NCBI GenBank assembly: GCA_040772065.1
Contig: JAXGYX010000001.1
Coordinates: 1,550,001 to 1,614,000, forward strand
DNA length: 64,000 nucleotides
Reading direction: 5' to 3'
DNA from: JAXGYX01 sp040772065
Lineage (GTDB): Bacteria; Bacillota; Clostridia; Saccharofermentanales; Fastidiosipilaceae
Every line of letters starts with the position of its first letter. Positions within the stretch are counted from its first letter, which is position 1. Positions 25,771 to 34,376 of the stretch are shown here, in pieces. Both the position numbers and the translations under genes were made by a program. The notes below the pieces were generated by a model, which made no database searches, was not told where the DNA came from, and saw only the letters and a list, made by a program, of their open reading frames with translations.

Positions 25771-26015
25771 GGAACAAAAAACCCTGAACCAATAATTGGT
25801 TCAGGGCGAATATGTCAATCCGTGTTACCACCTGAATTTGGGGATGTACCCACACTCTGCCGGTACGCGACGCGAAGTCGGATACCGCTTCCCGATAACG
25901 GGGGACACCGTCACCACCTAATAGGCTCAGCCGTTCAGCGCAACGCTCCAAGGTTACTTCCATTCCGCGTGGATGAAGGCTCGCAGCGACCGCCTTCTCT
26001 CTGTGATCCCGTTTT
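25771..26015 (-). promoter_or_regulatory. T-box leader (amino-acid sensing by uncharged tRNA) upstream of ilvB
   Basis: Reading the minus strand, the leader contains an AGAGA motif (26001-26007 region), a stem-I segment with TGCGAGCC and GGAGCGTTGCGCTGAAC, the T-box AGGTGGTAACACGG (25820-25833) and then a terminator. This is the standard layout of a tRNA-responsive leader. The specifier codon cannot be fixed by eye; ATT (Ile) in CCTATTAGG (complement of about 25916-25924) is the best candidate and would suit ilvBN. Confidence 0.9.
25775..25806 (-). terminator. Regulated terminator of the T-box leader
   Basis: An 11-bp stem (25782-25792 with 25796-25806; CCCTGAACCAA with TTGGTTCAGGG) and a 3-nt loop, followed on the minus strand by TTTTTTG. 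Its 5' side overlaps the antiterminator region following the T-box sequence. Confidence 0.92.
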
Positions 26016-26066
26016 AGAATTTACTGGTCCTTATCTTCGCGTTTGTTTTATTTACAAGTTATAGAC

Positions 26067-26096
26067 AATCTATCAAACCAAGTGCGTCGTTGTCAA
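26067..26096 (-). promoter_or_regulatory. Promoter of the T-box / ilvBN transcript
   Basis: TTGACA (26096-26091) and TAGATT (26072-26067) on the minus strand are 18 bp apart and lie just upstream of the leader. Confidence 0.6.
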
Positions 26097-26224
26097 ATAC
26101 AATCACAAAATCGCCCACTCCGTCCTTTGGGTTGAGTGCCCGATCAATTGGTTTCATAGAATTTTCATAGAAAAAAGTTGTGGATATAAAGCGCGCTATA
26201 AATAGAGTCGAACGCTGACCTTTA

Positions 26225-26262
26225 AACACCAAAACGCCGAAACCCGGGGGGGAGTCGGCGTT
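26225..26262 (-). terminator. Terminator of the tRNA-Gly / tRNA-Arg unit
   Basis: AACGCCGA (26233-26240) pairs with TCGGCGTT (26255-26262); on the minus strand it is followed by TTGGTGTTT. It is just downstream of tRNA-Arg. Confidence 0.7.
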
Positions 26263-26266
26263 CAGA

Positions 26267-26343
26267 TGGCGAGTCCAGCAGGATTCGAACCTGCGACCCA
26301 CAGCTTAGAAGGCTGTTGCTCTATCCAGCTGAGCTATGGACCC
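26267..26343 (-). tRNA. tRNA-Arg (anticodon TCT)
   Basis: The minus strand folds as a full 77-nt cloverleaf: acceptor GGGTCCA with TGGACTC (one G-T pair), D arm AGCTCAGCTGGATAGAGC, anticodon loop CTTCTAA with TCT reading AGA, T loop GTTCGAATC and an encoded CCA end. Confidence 0.96.
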
Positions 26344-26344
26344 A

Positions 26345-26374
26345 AATTCAGGCACCCATGCGAGTGCCTGAATT
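26345..26374. repeat. Perfect hairpin between the two tRNA genes
   Basis: AATTCAGGCAC (26345-26355) pairs with GTGCCTGAATT (26364-26374), 11 bp with an 8-nt loop, filling the spacer between tRNA-Gly and tRNA-Arg. It is probably a processing or spacer structure in the shared precursor, as it has no T-run. Confidence 0.7.
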
Positions 26375-26376
26375 CA

Positions 26377-26450
26377 TGGAGCAGGTGATGGGAATCGAAC
26401 CCACACGGTCAGCTTGGAAGGCTGAAGTTCTACCACTAAACTACACCTGC
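26377..26450 (-). tRNA. tRNA-Gly (anticodon TCC)
   Basis: A 74-nt cloverleaf on the minus strand: acceptor GCAGGTG with CACCTGC, anticodon loop CTTCCAA with TCC reading GGA, T loop GTTCGATTC, discriminator T and encoded CCA. It is upstream of tRNA-Arg in one transcript. Confidence 0.96.
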
Positions 26451-26469
26451 GATATTGAGAACGAACTAA

Positions 26470-26498
26470 ATTGTATCAAACGTGGTTCGGCAATTCAA
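26470..26498 (-). promoter_or_regulatory. Promoter of the tRNA-Gly / tRNA-Arg unit
   Basis: TTGAAT (26498-26493) and TACAAT (26475-26470) on the minus strand are 17 bp apart, ending 19 nt before tRNA-Gly. Confidence 0.75.
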
Positions 26499-26560
26499 GC
26501 GTGTTCACAAAAACAATCAATTCTTTTTGTTACCGGCGCAAATGGGCCGCGCGTCCGATG

Positions 26561-28987
26561 TCATACCGGCCAACTTGTGTCATCTTCTTGCGCATCAGAT
26601 TTAAAATCGTTCAATGACTCCAATTCTTCCAGCTCCCTAAGCTCCTCGGGCAGCGCCTCGTCTTCCATGAAGGCCGGTTCTTCGGGCGGTGTCGTGATGG
26701 GAATAAAAGCGCGCCCATTCGTCTCGACGTAAAAATGATTGCGGTGTCGCTCAACCGCGACTTTGGAGCTCGCTATCTGACTGTCGTAAAGCTCATGTCC
26801 CCGTAGGTCGGGCTTGCGGTAGGTGCCGTCGGGGCGCCCGATATGCGCCCTCAAATTATCGCGCATCTGGAAACTCAACACTTCGCGCACCCGCTCAAAG
26901 CATTCTCGATCTTCGATCGGATACATCAGCTCAATTCGACGGTCCAGATTGCGTGGCATCCAATCCGCCGACGACAAAAAGATCTCGGGATGCCCGTCAT
27001 TTTCAAAATAATACACCCGGGCATGCTCCAGATAACGGCCGATCAGCGAGCGAACATGAATATTCTCTGACAGGCCCGGCACTCCCGGGCGCAGGCAGCA
27101 AATGCCGCGCACGATCAAATTGATCGTCACACCGGCCTGTGACGCCGCGTATAGGTACTCGATGATCTCCTGGTCAACCAAAGAATTCATCTTCGCCACG
27201 ATGGCGGCGTTCAGGCCCGCTTTGGCGTGGTTGATCTCGCGCTCAATCAATTCAATAAAGGTCGGGCGCAGCCAATATGGCGCCGGAATCAGCTTGTTCC
27301 AAGTGTCCGGTTCGGAATAACCTGATATCATGTTGAAAAACTCAGTCGCGTCCACACCAAAACTTTCTTTGGCGGTCAACAGACCCATATCCGTATAAAG
27401 CTTCGCTGTCTGATCATTGTAATTGCCGGTGCCAAGGTGGACATAGCGACGGATTCCGTCATCTTCGCGCCTCACCACCAGAGTGATTTTGCTGTGTGTT
27501 TTCAACCCAACCAGACCGTAGATAACATGACAGCCGGCTTTCTCCAACGCTTTCGCCCAATGAATGTTATTTTCCTCATCAAAGCGAGCTTTCAACTCGA
27601 CCAGAACCAACACCTGTTTACCATTGATCGCCGCCTCTCCCAGGTACTTGATGATCGGCGAATTTCCACTGACACGGTAAAGTGTCTGTTTGATTGCCAA
27701 CACCTGCGGGTCGCGAGCCGCTCGGCGCACCAAATCGACAACCAGATCAAACGTCTCATACGGATGGTACATGAGGATATCACCTTCACGAATCGCGGAG
27801 AACACGTCCGGCTCGTCCTCACCTTTTTCCTTCAGGCTCGCCAAATAGCTTTCAAATATTGAAACCGGCTGTGGTGTGAAATTCGAATAATACAGATCGT
27901 GCTCAGCTTTGCATTGATCCAGACCTCGATATTGATTCAGCAACGTCAAATCAAGCGGACCATTGATTGAATAGACAAAATGGGGGTCGACTCTCATCGC
28001 CTCCATCAGGCGAGTCAACAGCTCGTCATCGATGTCGTCATTGATCTCCAGTTTGATGACCTCGCCAAAGTCACGCAGGCGCAACTGCTTTTCAATCTCC
28101 ACCAACAGATCGGCCGCATCCTCCTCGTCGATCTCCATGTCAGCGTTTCTCATGATCCGATAAAAAGCCGTCGCCTTGATCTCGAACCCTTCGAACAATT
28201 TCTCAATGTTCATCCGAATGATGTCTTCGAGCAAAACGACCTCCACCTTTGGCGTCACAACGATGTTCTTTTGTGTCACCCGTGTTGTTTCTCCACCCGG
28301 CTCAGCATCCAACACATACAATCTTGGCACCACATTCGGAATCTGAATTGTGCAGAATCGTTCTTCCAAGCCATGCGTGACATCCTTTTTCAACAAAATG
28401 GCGAGGTTGATCATTTTGTTGTAGATCAAAGGAAACGGGCGGCTGCTGTCGACCGCCATCGGTGTCAGAATCGGATAAATAGTCGAATCAAAATATTTTT
28501 CCACCTGCGCTTTTTGGCGCGCGTTCAAGTCCTCCGGCTTATACAGCATGAAACCGTTATTTTGCATCAGTGGCAGGATGGAACGATTAAATGTGGAATA
28601 CATGCGCGCGGTCATCGCGTGGGTGCGTTCACAGATCGCGGCAAGTTGATCGGAGGGCAACAAACCGCTGATTTCCTTCTTCAAGTAGTTAGCGTTCAGC
28701 TGATCTTTCAGTGACGCGACTCTGACCATGAAAAACTCGTCCAGATTCGATTGAGTGATGGACAAAAAAGTGAGTCTTTCCATCAACGGGTTCTTGCGAT
28801 CTCTCGCCTCGTGCAGCACCCGCTCATTGAACTCCAGCCAACTAAGCTCACGGTTGACAAAGTTCTTATCTTTGGAATATTCAACCGGTGGGACCGATCG
28901 GACCTTCCAGGCCTTTCTGACATCGGCCGTCGGAATCGTCCGCCACGATGAGTCGGATTCCCGATTGACATTGTCTTCATTGCCCAT
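26561..28987 (-). CDS. ppk1: Polyphosphate kinase 1
   Basis: Makes inorganic polyphosphate from ATP. The 808-residue protein has the N and head domains (FVNRELSWLEFNERVLHEA), and the two catalytic C domains with the autophosphorylated histidine at His498 (GLKTHSKITLVVRRED), HLGTGNYND and SLIGRYLEHARVYYFEN with the second conserved histidine. An acidic C-terminal tail of about 35 residues follows the core. AAGGAGG is 8 nt before the ATG. It is the last gene of the seven-gene operon, 27 nt after ppx, so synthesis and breakdown of polyphosphate are co-expressed. Confidence 0.97.
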   Translation of the reverse strand: MGNEDNVNRESDSSWRTIPTADVRKAWKVRSVPPVEYSKDKNFVNRELSWLEFNERVLHEARDRKNPLMERLTFLSITQSNLDEFFMVRVASLKDQLNANYLKKEISGLLPSDQLAAICERTHAMTARMYSTFNRSILPLMQNNGFMLYKPEDLNARQKAQVEKYFDSTIYPILTPMAVDSSRPFPLIYNKMINLAILLKKDVTHGLEERFCTIQIPNVVPRLYVLDAEPGGETTRVTQKNIVVTPKVEVVLLEDIIRMNIEKLFEGFEIKATAFYRIMRNADMEIDEEDAADLLVEIEKQLRLRDFGEVIKLEINDDIDDELLTRLMEAMRVDPHFVYSINGPLDLTLLNQYRGLDQCKAEHDLYYSNFTPQPVSIFESYLASLKEKGEDEPDVFSAIREGDILMYHPYETFDLVVDLVRRAARDPQVLAIKQTLYRVSGNSPIIKYLGEAAINGKQVLVLVELKARFDEENNIHWAKALEKAGCHVIYGLVGLKTHSKITLVVRREDDGIRRYVHLGTGNYNDQTAKLYTDMGLLTAKESFGVDATEFFNMISGYSEPDTWNKLIPAPYWLRPTFIELIEREINHAKAGLNAAIVAKMNSLVDQEIIEYLYAASQAGVTINLIVRGICCLRPGVPGLSENIHVRSLIGRYLEHARVYYFENDGHPEIFLSSADWMPRNLDRRIELMYPIEDRECFERVREVLSFQMRDNLRAHIGRPDGTYRKPDLRGHELYDSQIASSKVAVERHRNHFYVETNGRAFIPITTPPEEPAFMEDEALPEELRELEELESLNDFKSDAQEDDTSWPV

Positions 28988-29014
28988 GAATCTGCCTCCT
29001 TGTCCTCATTGCGT

Positions 29015-30571
29015 TCAGCGAGACTTGATTTTCTTTAGTTCGACCCGCAAGCCATAAACCGCTGTGAACATCTGGCTTTTGAGATCGAAGGCGGCCTCTT
29101 CCATTGTGATGTCCTCGTGGCTTTCAAAGCGAAATTGTAGGACTTCATTTTTAATGCGCGGTGTCATGGCGACAAATTTTTGTCTATGCGAGGCGTCCAG
29201 GGCGTCGCAGATGCGCAAAATCGACGCCAGTTTCAGGATTTCTTCGCGCTGCTCAAATGAAATGCCCGACAAAGCGTCGGCATCCGGCAGGCGATCGCTG
29301 GAATGTAGTCTCGCCAGCCAGGCCACCGTGGTCCGTTCCTCCTCGCTGATGCCGATCATCTCGATGGAGGAAATAATGTTATATGATCGATGGGCGTGAT
29401 GATTCATATGGATAAATTTACCGATATCATGCAAAATCGTGGCCAACTGCAGCAACAAACGTTGCCGATCGGTCAGCCCATATGGTCGTTTCAACACATC
29501 AAACAACTTTAGGCAAAAGCCTTCGACGGCTTTGGCGTGATCGTAATCAAAACGGAAACGGGCGGCCAAATGGCGGGCGATCGCCACTGTGTCCTCCGTG
29601 TGATCATAGGACGGTTTATAGCGGTGCTCCTTCACCGCGGCGGCGGTCAACAGGCCGTCCGCCAGATCCACCCGTGGCATAAAAATGCGATCCAGCCGGT
29701 TGTGGTCGGCATATTTTTGGATGATCATCGTCGTTGGCAGCATGATCTCGGCGATGTCGGCCGGCACTCCATTTTGCAAGGACATCTGCAGCGGTTGCAC
29801 CCGCATGACATAGTCGAACATGGTGTTTAGGTCGTCAATCTCGATGATGGTCTGATTTCGGCGTAACCCGGCGAACCGCTTAAGGTAGGAAGAACCTGTC
29901 GCCAGCACGATCATGTTCGGATAGTAGACACTGGTTGCGGCGAGCATCAGAAAGTCATTGATCTCACTGCTGACATACTCGTCCAGCAGACTCACATAGT
30001 CATGGGTGCGATCCCGCAAAGAGTCTAACAGTTCATTGACGCGTAAAGCGCCGAGCAGCAGGTTTTGGCTCAGCATGCATCGACCCCGATCATAAACCGA
30101 AACCTGTATCGAGCCCGCGCCGATATCCAAAATCACCGCGCCCTGGTCGATCAATTCGCGAAACTCCCCGATCGATTCTGAAATCGCCAAATTATGGTAA
30201 TAACGCTCAATCGAGTTGTCCAGCACCTCAATTTGAAATCCGGTCCGCTCTCGAATTTGCAGCAGAAAATAATCCTTGTTTTGCGCCTCTCTTATCGCGC
30301 TCGTCGCGACACAACGGCACTCGGAAGGAGAAACTTGATACTCCTCCAACTTATTGGAGAATCCCTTCAATATCTCATAGCACCGATTGATGCTTTTCTG
30401 TGAAATACCGCGCTCGTTGTAGGTGTCGATTCCCAGAGCCAGGCTCCCCCGCACGGTCTCGATCACCTTAGGCGGCTGTTTTCTACTAAATTCCGCTATT
30501 TTCAAGGTCAGCATGCTGCTGCCAACATCGATCACCGCAAACAATTCATTAGACACATCAATCCACTCCAT
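29015..30571 (-). CDS. ppx: Ppx/GppA-type exopolyphosphatase with C-terminal HD domain
   Basis: Hydrolyses terminal phosphates of polyphosphate, and some members hydrolyse pppGpp. The 518-residue protein has an N-terminal ASKHA ATPase-like fold (FAVIDVGSSMLTLKIAEF, SECRCVATSAIREA, QGAVILDIGAGSIQVSVY) and a C-terminal HD-type helical domain (ATILHDIGKFIHMNHHAHRS). The usual GGGS of the second phosphate loop reads GAGS. The ATG at 30571 overlaps aroK by 14 nt; a GTG at 30556, 9 nt after GGAG, may be the real start (SNELFAVIDVGSS). Upstream of ppk1 in the same operon. Confidence 0.9.
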   Translation of the reverse strand: MEWIDVSNELFAVIDVGSSMLTLKIAEFSRKQPPKVIETVRGSLALGIDTYNERGISQKSINRCYEILKGFSNKLEEYQVSPSECRCVATSAIREAQNKDYFLLQIRERTGFQIEVLDNSIERYYHNLAISESIGEFRELIDQGAVILDIGAGSIQVSVYDRGRCMLSQNLLLGALRVNELLDSLRDRTHDYVSLLDEYVSSEINDFLMLAATSVYYPNMIVLATGSSYLKRFAGLRRNQTIIEIDDLNTMFDYVMRVQPLQMSLQNGVPADIAEIMLPTTMIIQKYADHNRLDRIFMPRVDLADGLLTAAAVKEHRYKPSYDHTEDTVAIARHLAARFRFDYDHAKAVEGFCLKLFDVLKRPYGLTDRQRLLLQLATILHDIGKFIHMNHHAHRSYNIISSIEMIGISEEERTTVAWLARLHSSDRLPDADALSGISFEQREEILKLASILRICDALDASHRQKFVAMTPRIKNEVLQFRFESHEDITMEEAAFDLKSQMFTAVYGLRVELKKIKSR

Positions 30572-31160
30572 TCTTCGGATATGATTCTAAAAAAAAGCGA
30601 TACAACCTAGCCAGACAATTCGAGGAACGCGAAGGGCTAAGTTTGTTGGGGGCAAATGTCACCTGAGCGTGACGCCTATATAGACGGGTTCGCTCCTTGT
30701 ACAGATCGTCGATGGTCTGACTGGGGCGCAGGATCACCCCACGTTCATGTAAATTGCGCAGGCGACGTTTCAATATAAACAGCGGCACATCGATATGGAC
30801 GACGATGCCCAGTTTGCCGAGATGTCTCATTGCCTTTTCACTATAAACGACACTGCCTCCGGTCGCGATAACAATGTTTTTTCGCGGTCTCACCGAGCAC
30901 ACGGCTTGTTCTTCCTGTCTCAAGAACTCCTCCCCGCCGACCGCGGCGGACAGCTCTCCGGTGGTTTTCCCGGTCCGTTGGCGCAAAATGGTGTCGGTGT
31001 CAATAAAAGGCATGTCAAGCAGGTTGGCGGTTCGGCGCCCCAAAGTCGACTTGCCGCTGCCCGGCATGCCGATCAAAATCAGGCAATTGTGGGCCAACGG
31101 GCCGCGAGCCTTATTTTTTTTCTTTCTTCCATGCCGGTACGCCGGTCGTCTGTCATTCAC
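30558..31160 (-). CDS. aroK: Shikimate kinase
   Basis: Phosphorylates shikimate in the aromatic pathway. The 200-residue protein has the P loop LIGMPGSGKSTLGRRTANLL (about 28-47), the shikimate-binding DTDTILRQRTGKT and the substrate/Walker B GGSVVYSEKAMRHL. A basic N-terminal extension of some 25 residues precedes the kinase fold. The GTG start is 13 nt from GGGAG, a loose ribosome site. No other aromatic gene is nearby; it lies between hemZ and ppx in the operon. Confidence 0.9.
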   Translation of the reverse strand: MNDRRPAYRHGRKKKNKARGPLAHNCLILIGMPGSGKSTLGRRTANLLDMPFIDTDTILRQRTGKTTGELSAAVGGEEFLRQEEQAVCSVRPRKNIVIATGGSVVYSEKAMRHLGKLGIVVHIDVPLFILKRRLRNLHERGVILRPSQTIDDLYKERTRLYRRHAQVTFAPNKLSPSRSSNCLARLYRFFLESYPKNGVD

Positions 31161-31208
31161 TGTCGAGCATAACTCCCAATTATTTATATATATACTATTG
31201 TACGTAAA

Positions 31209-32708
31209 TCAGGTCGCTTGAAACAATTGTTTTTTTCTTTCGACCATTTCATCGACTCGGTTAAGCCAGGCCAGCACCGATTTCACTTCGGGAGAACGTT
31301 CCACACGGTTGCCTGCAAAACGACGTTTGCTCATCGAGCCACAGCCAAAGCCCAAGACGTCCCGGCGATCTCCCATCATGGCAATATTATACAGGTTACC
31401 TTTGCCGGGGGCCGCAAAGCCAACATTTTCGAGCCCGCCCGCTCCATCTTTTTGACGATACAGATAATATGGAACCAGTCCTTCTTTTTGCAGCGCTCGC
31501 TCCGCCAGCGACATCATGTTTTCAACCTGCTCGTCGGGATGTTTGAGTTCCGCCAACGTCCCACCACTCTCACTCAACGCGAAATTTAGATTTGAGGAGC
31601 GTTTCACAGCCAGGGAATGAACGGTCACGCTGTCCGGCCCCAACGCGCTGACGCGCTCCAGTGTTTGCTCGAATTCAACTAAAGTCTCGGCGGGCAGACC
31701 CGCGATCAAATCCATGTTGATGTCACGAAAACTCAACTCCCGAGCAAGATTAAAAGCCGTGACGGTCTGTTCAACTGTGTGTCCGCGTCCGATCAGTCGC
31801 AGTGTCCGGTCATGCATCGTTTGCGGATTGATACAAATTCTATCGAAGCCCCATTTCAAGGCAATCTCAAGTTTTTGCCGGTCGATGGTGTCCGGTCTAC
31901 CGGCCTCGAGGCTGCGTTCACAGTCTGCCGCCAACGGCAAATGATCTTCCACGGCCGCCATCAGCCTGTCCAGCTGCCCCGCGCCGAGCTCGGTCGGCGT
32001 GCCACCGCCGATATAGATCGAACGGACAGGGATGTCAAACCATTCTCCGACCTGCTCAATTTCCCGGATCAAACGGTCGGTGTATGTCTCTTTTAATGAA
32101 TCACCCACTCCGATGCCTTCATGGAGTGAAAAAGAACAATAATGGCATCGTGTCGGGCAAAACGGCACGCCGATGTAGACCGCGCACATCTCTTTGGGAA
32201 AGCGGGATAACAGCGCCTCTTCCTCCTTCAAGGTCGCGAGCGCCAGCCGACCTTTATCCTGATGGACACCATAAGTTTGACGCAATTCTTCAACCGCGCG
32301 ACCTGTCCGCTCGACCACAGGGACGTGACTCAGATCCGCGAGCACTTCAGCCGCGACCTGGGTCGGTCGGATACCGGTCAACGAGCCCCAGGGAAATTCC
32401 ATTCCGGTCTTGGCGACACAAAAAAAATATAATTTTCGTTTCAACTCACGCCGGGCCAGGCGAAGTTTCTCACCATCGTTTCTCAAGGCAATGTGAAGTA
32501 ATTCTTCCAACTCAATTGGATCAGGAGGTGATGGGCTGATCGCTATCGCGCAGCCTTCCGCGGTCCAGAAGCAAGTCCAAAATCCGGGTAGTCGGGTTGT
32601 TTCCAACACCTTTCCCTCACCCTTGATCTTCACTTTTCCAAAAAATAGACGCAGCACATCGCTGGCTGCGTAGGTGAACAAATCATCATTTAAATATAGC
32701 GTCGGCAT
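31209..32708 (-). CDS. hemZ: HemZ-type coproporphyrinogen dehydrogenase (radical SAM)
   Basis: An oxygen-independent coproporphyrinogen III oxidase-like radical SAM protein. The 499-residue protein has the 4Fe-4S motif CPTRCHYCSF (CxxxCxxC), IYIGGGTPTELGAGQLDRLM and ICINPQTMHDRTLRLIGRGH. The long N-terminal region with SLTGIRPTQVAAEVL is typical of the clostridial HemZ branch rather than HemN; its part in haem synthesis has not been shown for all members. The ATG at 32708 is preferred over 32744 as GGGA precedes it and the overlap with the HAD gene falls to 23 nt. Confidence 0.92.
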   Translation of the reverse strand: MPTLYLNDDLFTYAASDVLRLFFGKVKIKGEGKVLETTRLPGFWTCFWTAEGCAIAISPSPPDPIELEELLHIALRNDGEKLRLARRELKRKLYFFCVAKTGMEFPWGSLTGIRPTQVAAEVLADLSHVPVVERTGRAVEELRQTYGVHQDKGRLALATLKEEEALLSRFPKEMCAVYIGVPFCPTRCHYCSFSLHEGIGVGDSLKETYTDRLIREIEQVGEWFDIPVRSIYIGGGTPTELGAGQLDRLMAAVEDHLPLAADCERSLEAGRPDTIDRQKLEIALKWGFDRICINPQTMHDRTLRLIGRGHTVEQTVTAFNLARELSFRDINMDLIAGLPAETLVEFEQTLERVSALGPDSVTVHSLAVKRSSNLNFALSESGGTLAELKHPDEQVENMMSLAERALQKEGLVPYYLYRQKDGAGGLENVGFAAPGKGNLYNIAMMGDRRDVLGFGCGSMSKRRFAGNRVERSPEVKSVLAWLNRVDEMVERKKQLFQAT

Positions 32709-33528
32709 TCTTTTCCCACTCCCACACGACGGACTCAATTTCATTCGGATGGTCGATCAGGCGCATCGCTCCTGCGCCACTTAGCTCCTCTTTCGGACGA
32801 AATCCCCAAGTGACCCCGATCGGAATCATCCGGGCATTGCGCGCGGTACGGATATCCACATCGGAATCCCCGAAAAACAGGACACGCTCCGGCGGCACAG
32901 TCATTGTTTGCGCGATTTCCAAAGAGATGGCGGGATCCGGTTTGAGCGCGGCCCCCTTCGCCTTCCCTTTGACCACGGCGAACAGCTCCGGGCGAGCGCA
33001 AAATCGCATGATATCGTGAACCAGCGCCTCGTCTTTGTTTGAGTAAACCGAGAATGGAAATCCGGCGGCGTAAAGGTTGTCCAGGACTTCGGAAATGCCC
33101 GGATACAGCTTGGTGTTGTCGCGCCACGTCGCGCGGTATCTGATTTGAAAGATTTCAAATAAGGTCTGTGCCAAATCGGGATCCGCGATGGGTTGGCGAC
33201 ACGTTTGATCCCGCGCGCAGTCGAGCCAAACCGGTTCGAGCGAGGTCGTTCCAAGTGGTAAGCCGACATCAGCCAGGCCAAGGCGACACGCAAGCAAGTC
33301 CAGTTTTCCCTGACGGTCCGCCTCCAGCAATGTGGCGACAACCTGGGCGCGTTGACACAACTCGATGTTGCCGCTGCCAACCAACATCCGATAGAATTCG
33401 CTTGGCAAAACCGGCAGGCCCACTTCGCGCAATGCGAAATTGACAGAGTCCGCCAAATCCTTCAAGGAATCAAGCAAAGTTCCATCCAGATCAAATATGA
33501 CCGCGTGGCGCCGATTCATTTGATTCAT
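32686..33528 (-). CDS. HAD-family hydrolase, phosphoglycolate phosphatase-like
   Basis: A 280-residue haloacid dehalogenase-type phosphatase with motif I VIFDLDGTLLDS, motif II YSNKDEA and motif IV FFGDSDVDIRTARNAR. The cap segment (about 40-130) is longer than in typical phosphoglycolate phosphatases and holds an extra stretch around CARDQTCRQPIADPDLAQ. The substrate is unknown. ATGA overlap with coaW upstream and a 23-nt overlap with hemZ downstream show tight coupling. Confidence 0.88.
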   Translation of the reverse strand: MNQMNRRHAVIFDLDGTLLDSLKDLADSVNFALREVGLPVLPSEFYRMLVGSGNIELCQRAQVVATLLEADRQGKLDLLACRLGLADVGLPLGTTSLEPVWLDCARDQTCRQPIADPDLAQTLFEIFQIRYRATWRDNTKLYPGISEVLDNLYAAGFPFSVYSNKDEALVHDIMRFCARPELFAVVKGKAKGAALKPDPAISLEIAQTMTVPPERVLFFGDSDVDIRTARNARMIPIGVTWGFRPKEELSGAGAMRLIDHPNEIESVVWEWEKNADAIFK

Positions 33529-34361
33529 TTCTCACTCCGATCGTGATCTGACAAGCCTTGCAGTGCCGCGCCGATCGCCGTGGCGTATTCGGCGTTTTCC
33601 GGAATCACAAAATTAAAATCGTATAATTTCGAAACGACCCTCAGCATGTCGCGCCCGGTCGGAATTTGTGTCATGTTTCCGGTAAAAATCACATCTTTTG
33701 TCTGTTCACTTTTCGCGATCGCCACCGCCAACGTGCCCAGGCTTTGAAAAACCAGGTTGGTAATGCCAATCGCCAGGTCCTGTTCACTGGGAATGTCCAT
33801 TACCTTCCCGAAATTGGAGGCGGTCACATCCTTGCCCAAACCGACATCGGAATGTGATATGTCCGCCACAGTGAGGTCAATTTTACTTAAGTTACCTGAG
33901 GCCGCCAGTTCGTTGAAGCGGCTGATGTCGCGGGTTCCAAGCAAACAGCGGGACAGTCCCAGCAAGGTGCCGCCGCCCACACCCGAGCCGATCAAATGCT
34001 TGACCTCTCCGCCTTCCACCCGAACATAGGCGGTTCCGGTGCCCATGCTGACCACCACCGCCTTGTCCAAGCCCGCCATGTATGAGCCGCCCAGGCCGAT
34101 CGAGATAAATTCTTCGACCTTGACCGTCGGGACACCGAGCAAAGGGCCGGTAAGATAGGTGGAGCCGACACCGGTCACCATCACACAATCCAGGTCCTTG
34201 GGGGACAGTCGATGATGATTCAAAAACTTCCCCAGCGCGCCATAGGCCGACGCGACGACATCATTTGCGGTGACAACCTGATAACCGATGACCGTCTTGC
34301 CTCTCAGCGCGACTGTCTTGGTTGTGCTTCCTCCGATGTCCAAGCCGATCACAACACCCAT
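33525..34361 (-). CDS. coaW: Type II pantothenate kinase
   Basis: Phosphorylates pantothenate in CoA synthesis. The 278-residue ASKHA protein has the phosphate loops VIGLDIGGSTTKTVAL and VVVSMGTGTAYVRVEGG, then GSGVGGGTLLGLSRCLLG and the C-terminal IFTGNMTQIPTGRD and ENAEYATAIGAALQG, matching the eukaryote-like type II kinases of some Firmicutes. GGGAGGAGG lies just upstream of the ATG. It follows the glycosyltransferase by 15 nt. Confidence 0.93.
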   Translation of the reverse strand: MGVVIGLDIGGSTTKTVALRGKTVIGYQVVTANDVVASAYGALGKFLNHHRLSPKDLDCVMVTGVGSTYLTGPLLGVPTVKVEEFISIGLGGSYMAGLDKAVVVSMGTGTAYVRVEGGEVKHLIGSGVGGGTLLGLSRCLLGTRDISRFNELAASGNLSKIDLTVADISHSDVGLGKDVTASNFGKVMDIPSEQDLAIGITNLVFQSLGTLAVAIAKSEQTKDVIFTGNMTQIPTGRDMLRVVSKLYDFNFVIPENAEYATAIGAALQGLSDHDRSEK

Positions 34362-34376
34362 GTTAGCCTCCTCCCA

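Noticed and set aside
25609..26064. Plus-strand ORF of 151 codons over the ilvB leader
   Set aside because: It runs antisense through the ilvB start and the T-box, which accounts for the region better.
27980..28714. Plus-strand ORF of 244 codons
   Set aside because: It is fully antisense to ppk1, has no ribosome site or family match and is a shadow of its codon pattern; likewise the long antisense ORFs at 24243-24830, 22662-23201, 44898-45572, 54483-55121 and 55125-55685.
31150..31185. Five-codon mini-ORF (ATG to TGA) overlapping the aroK start
   Set aside because: It shares the GGGAG ribosome site, but such a short frame is expected by chance and nothing else supports a leader peptide.
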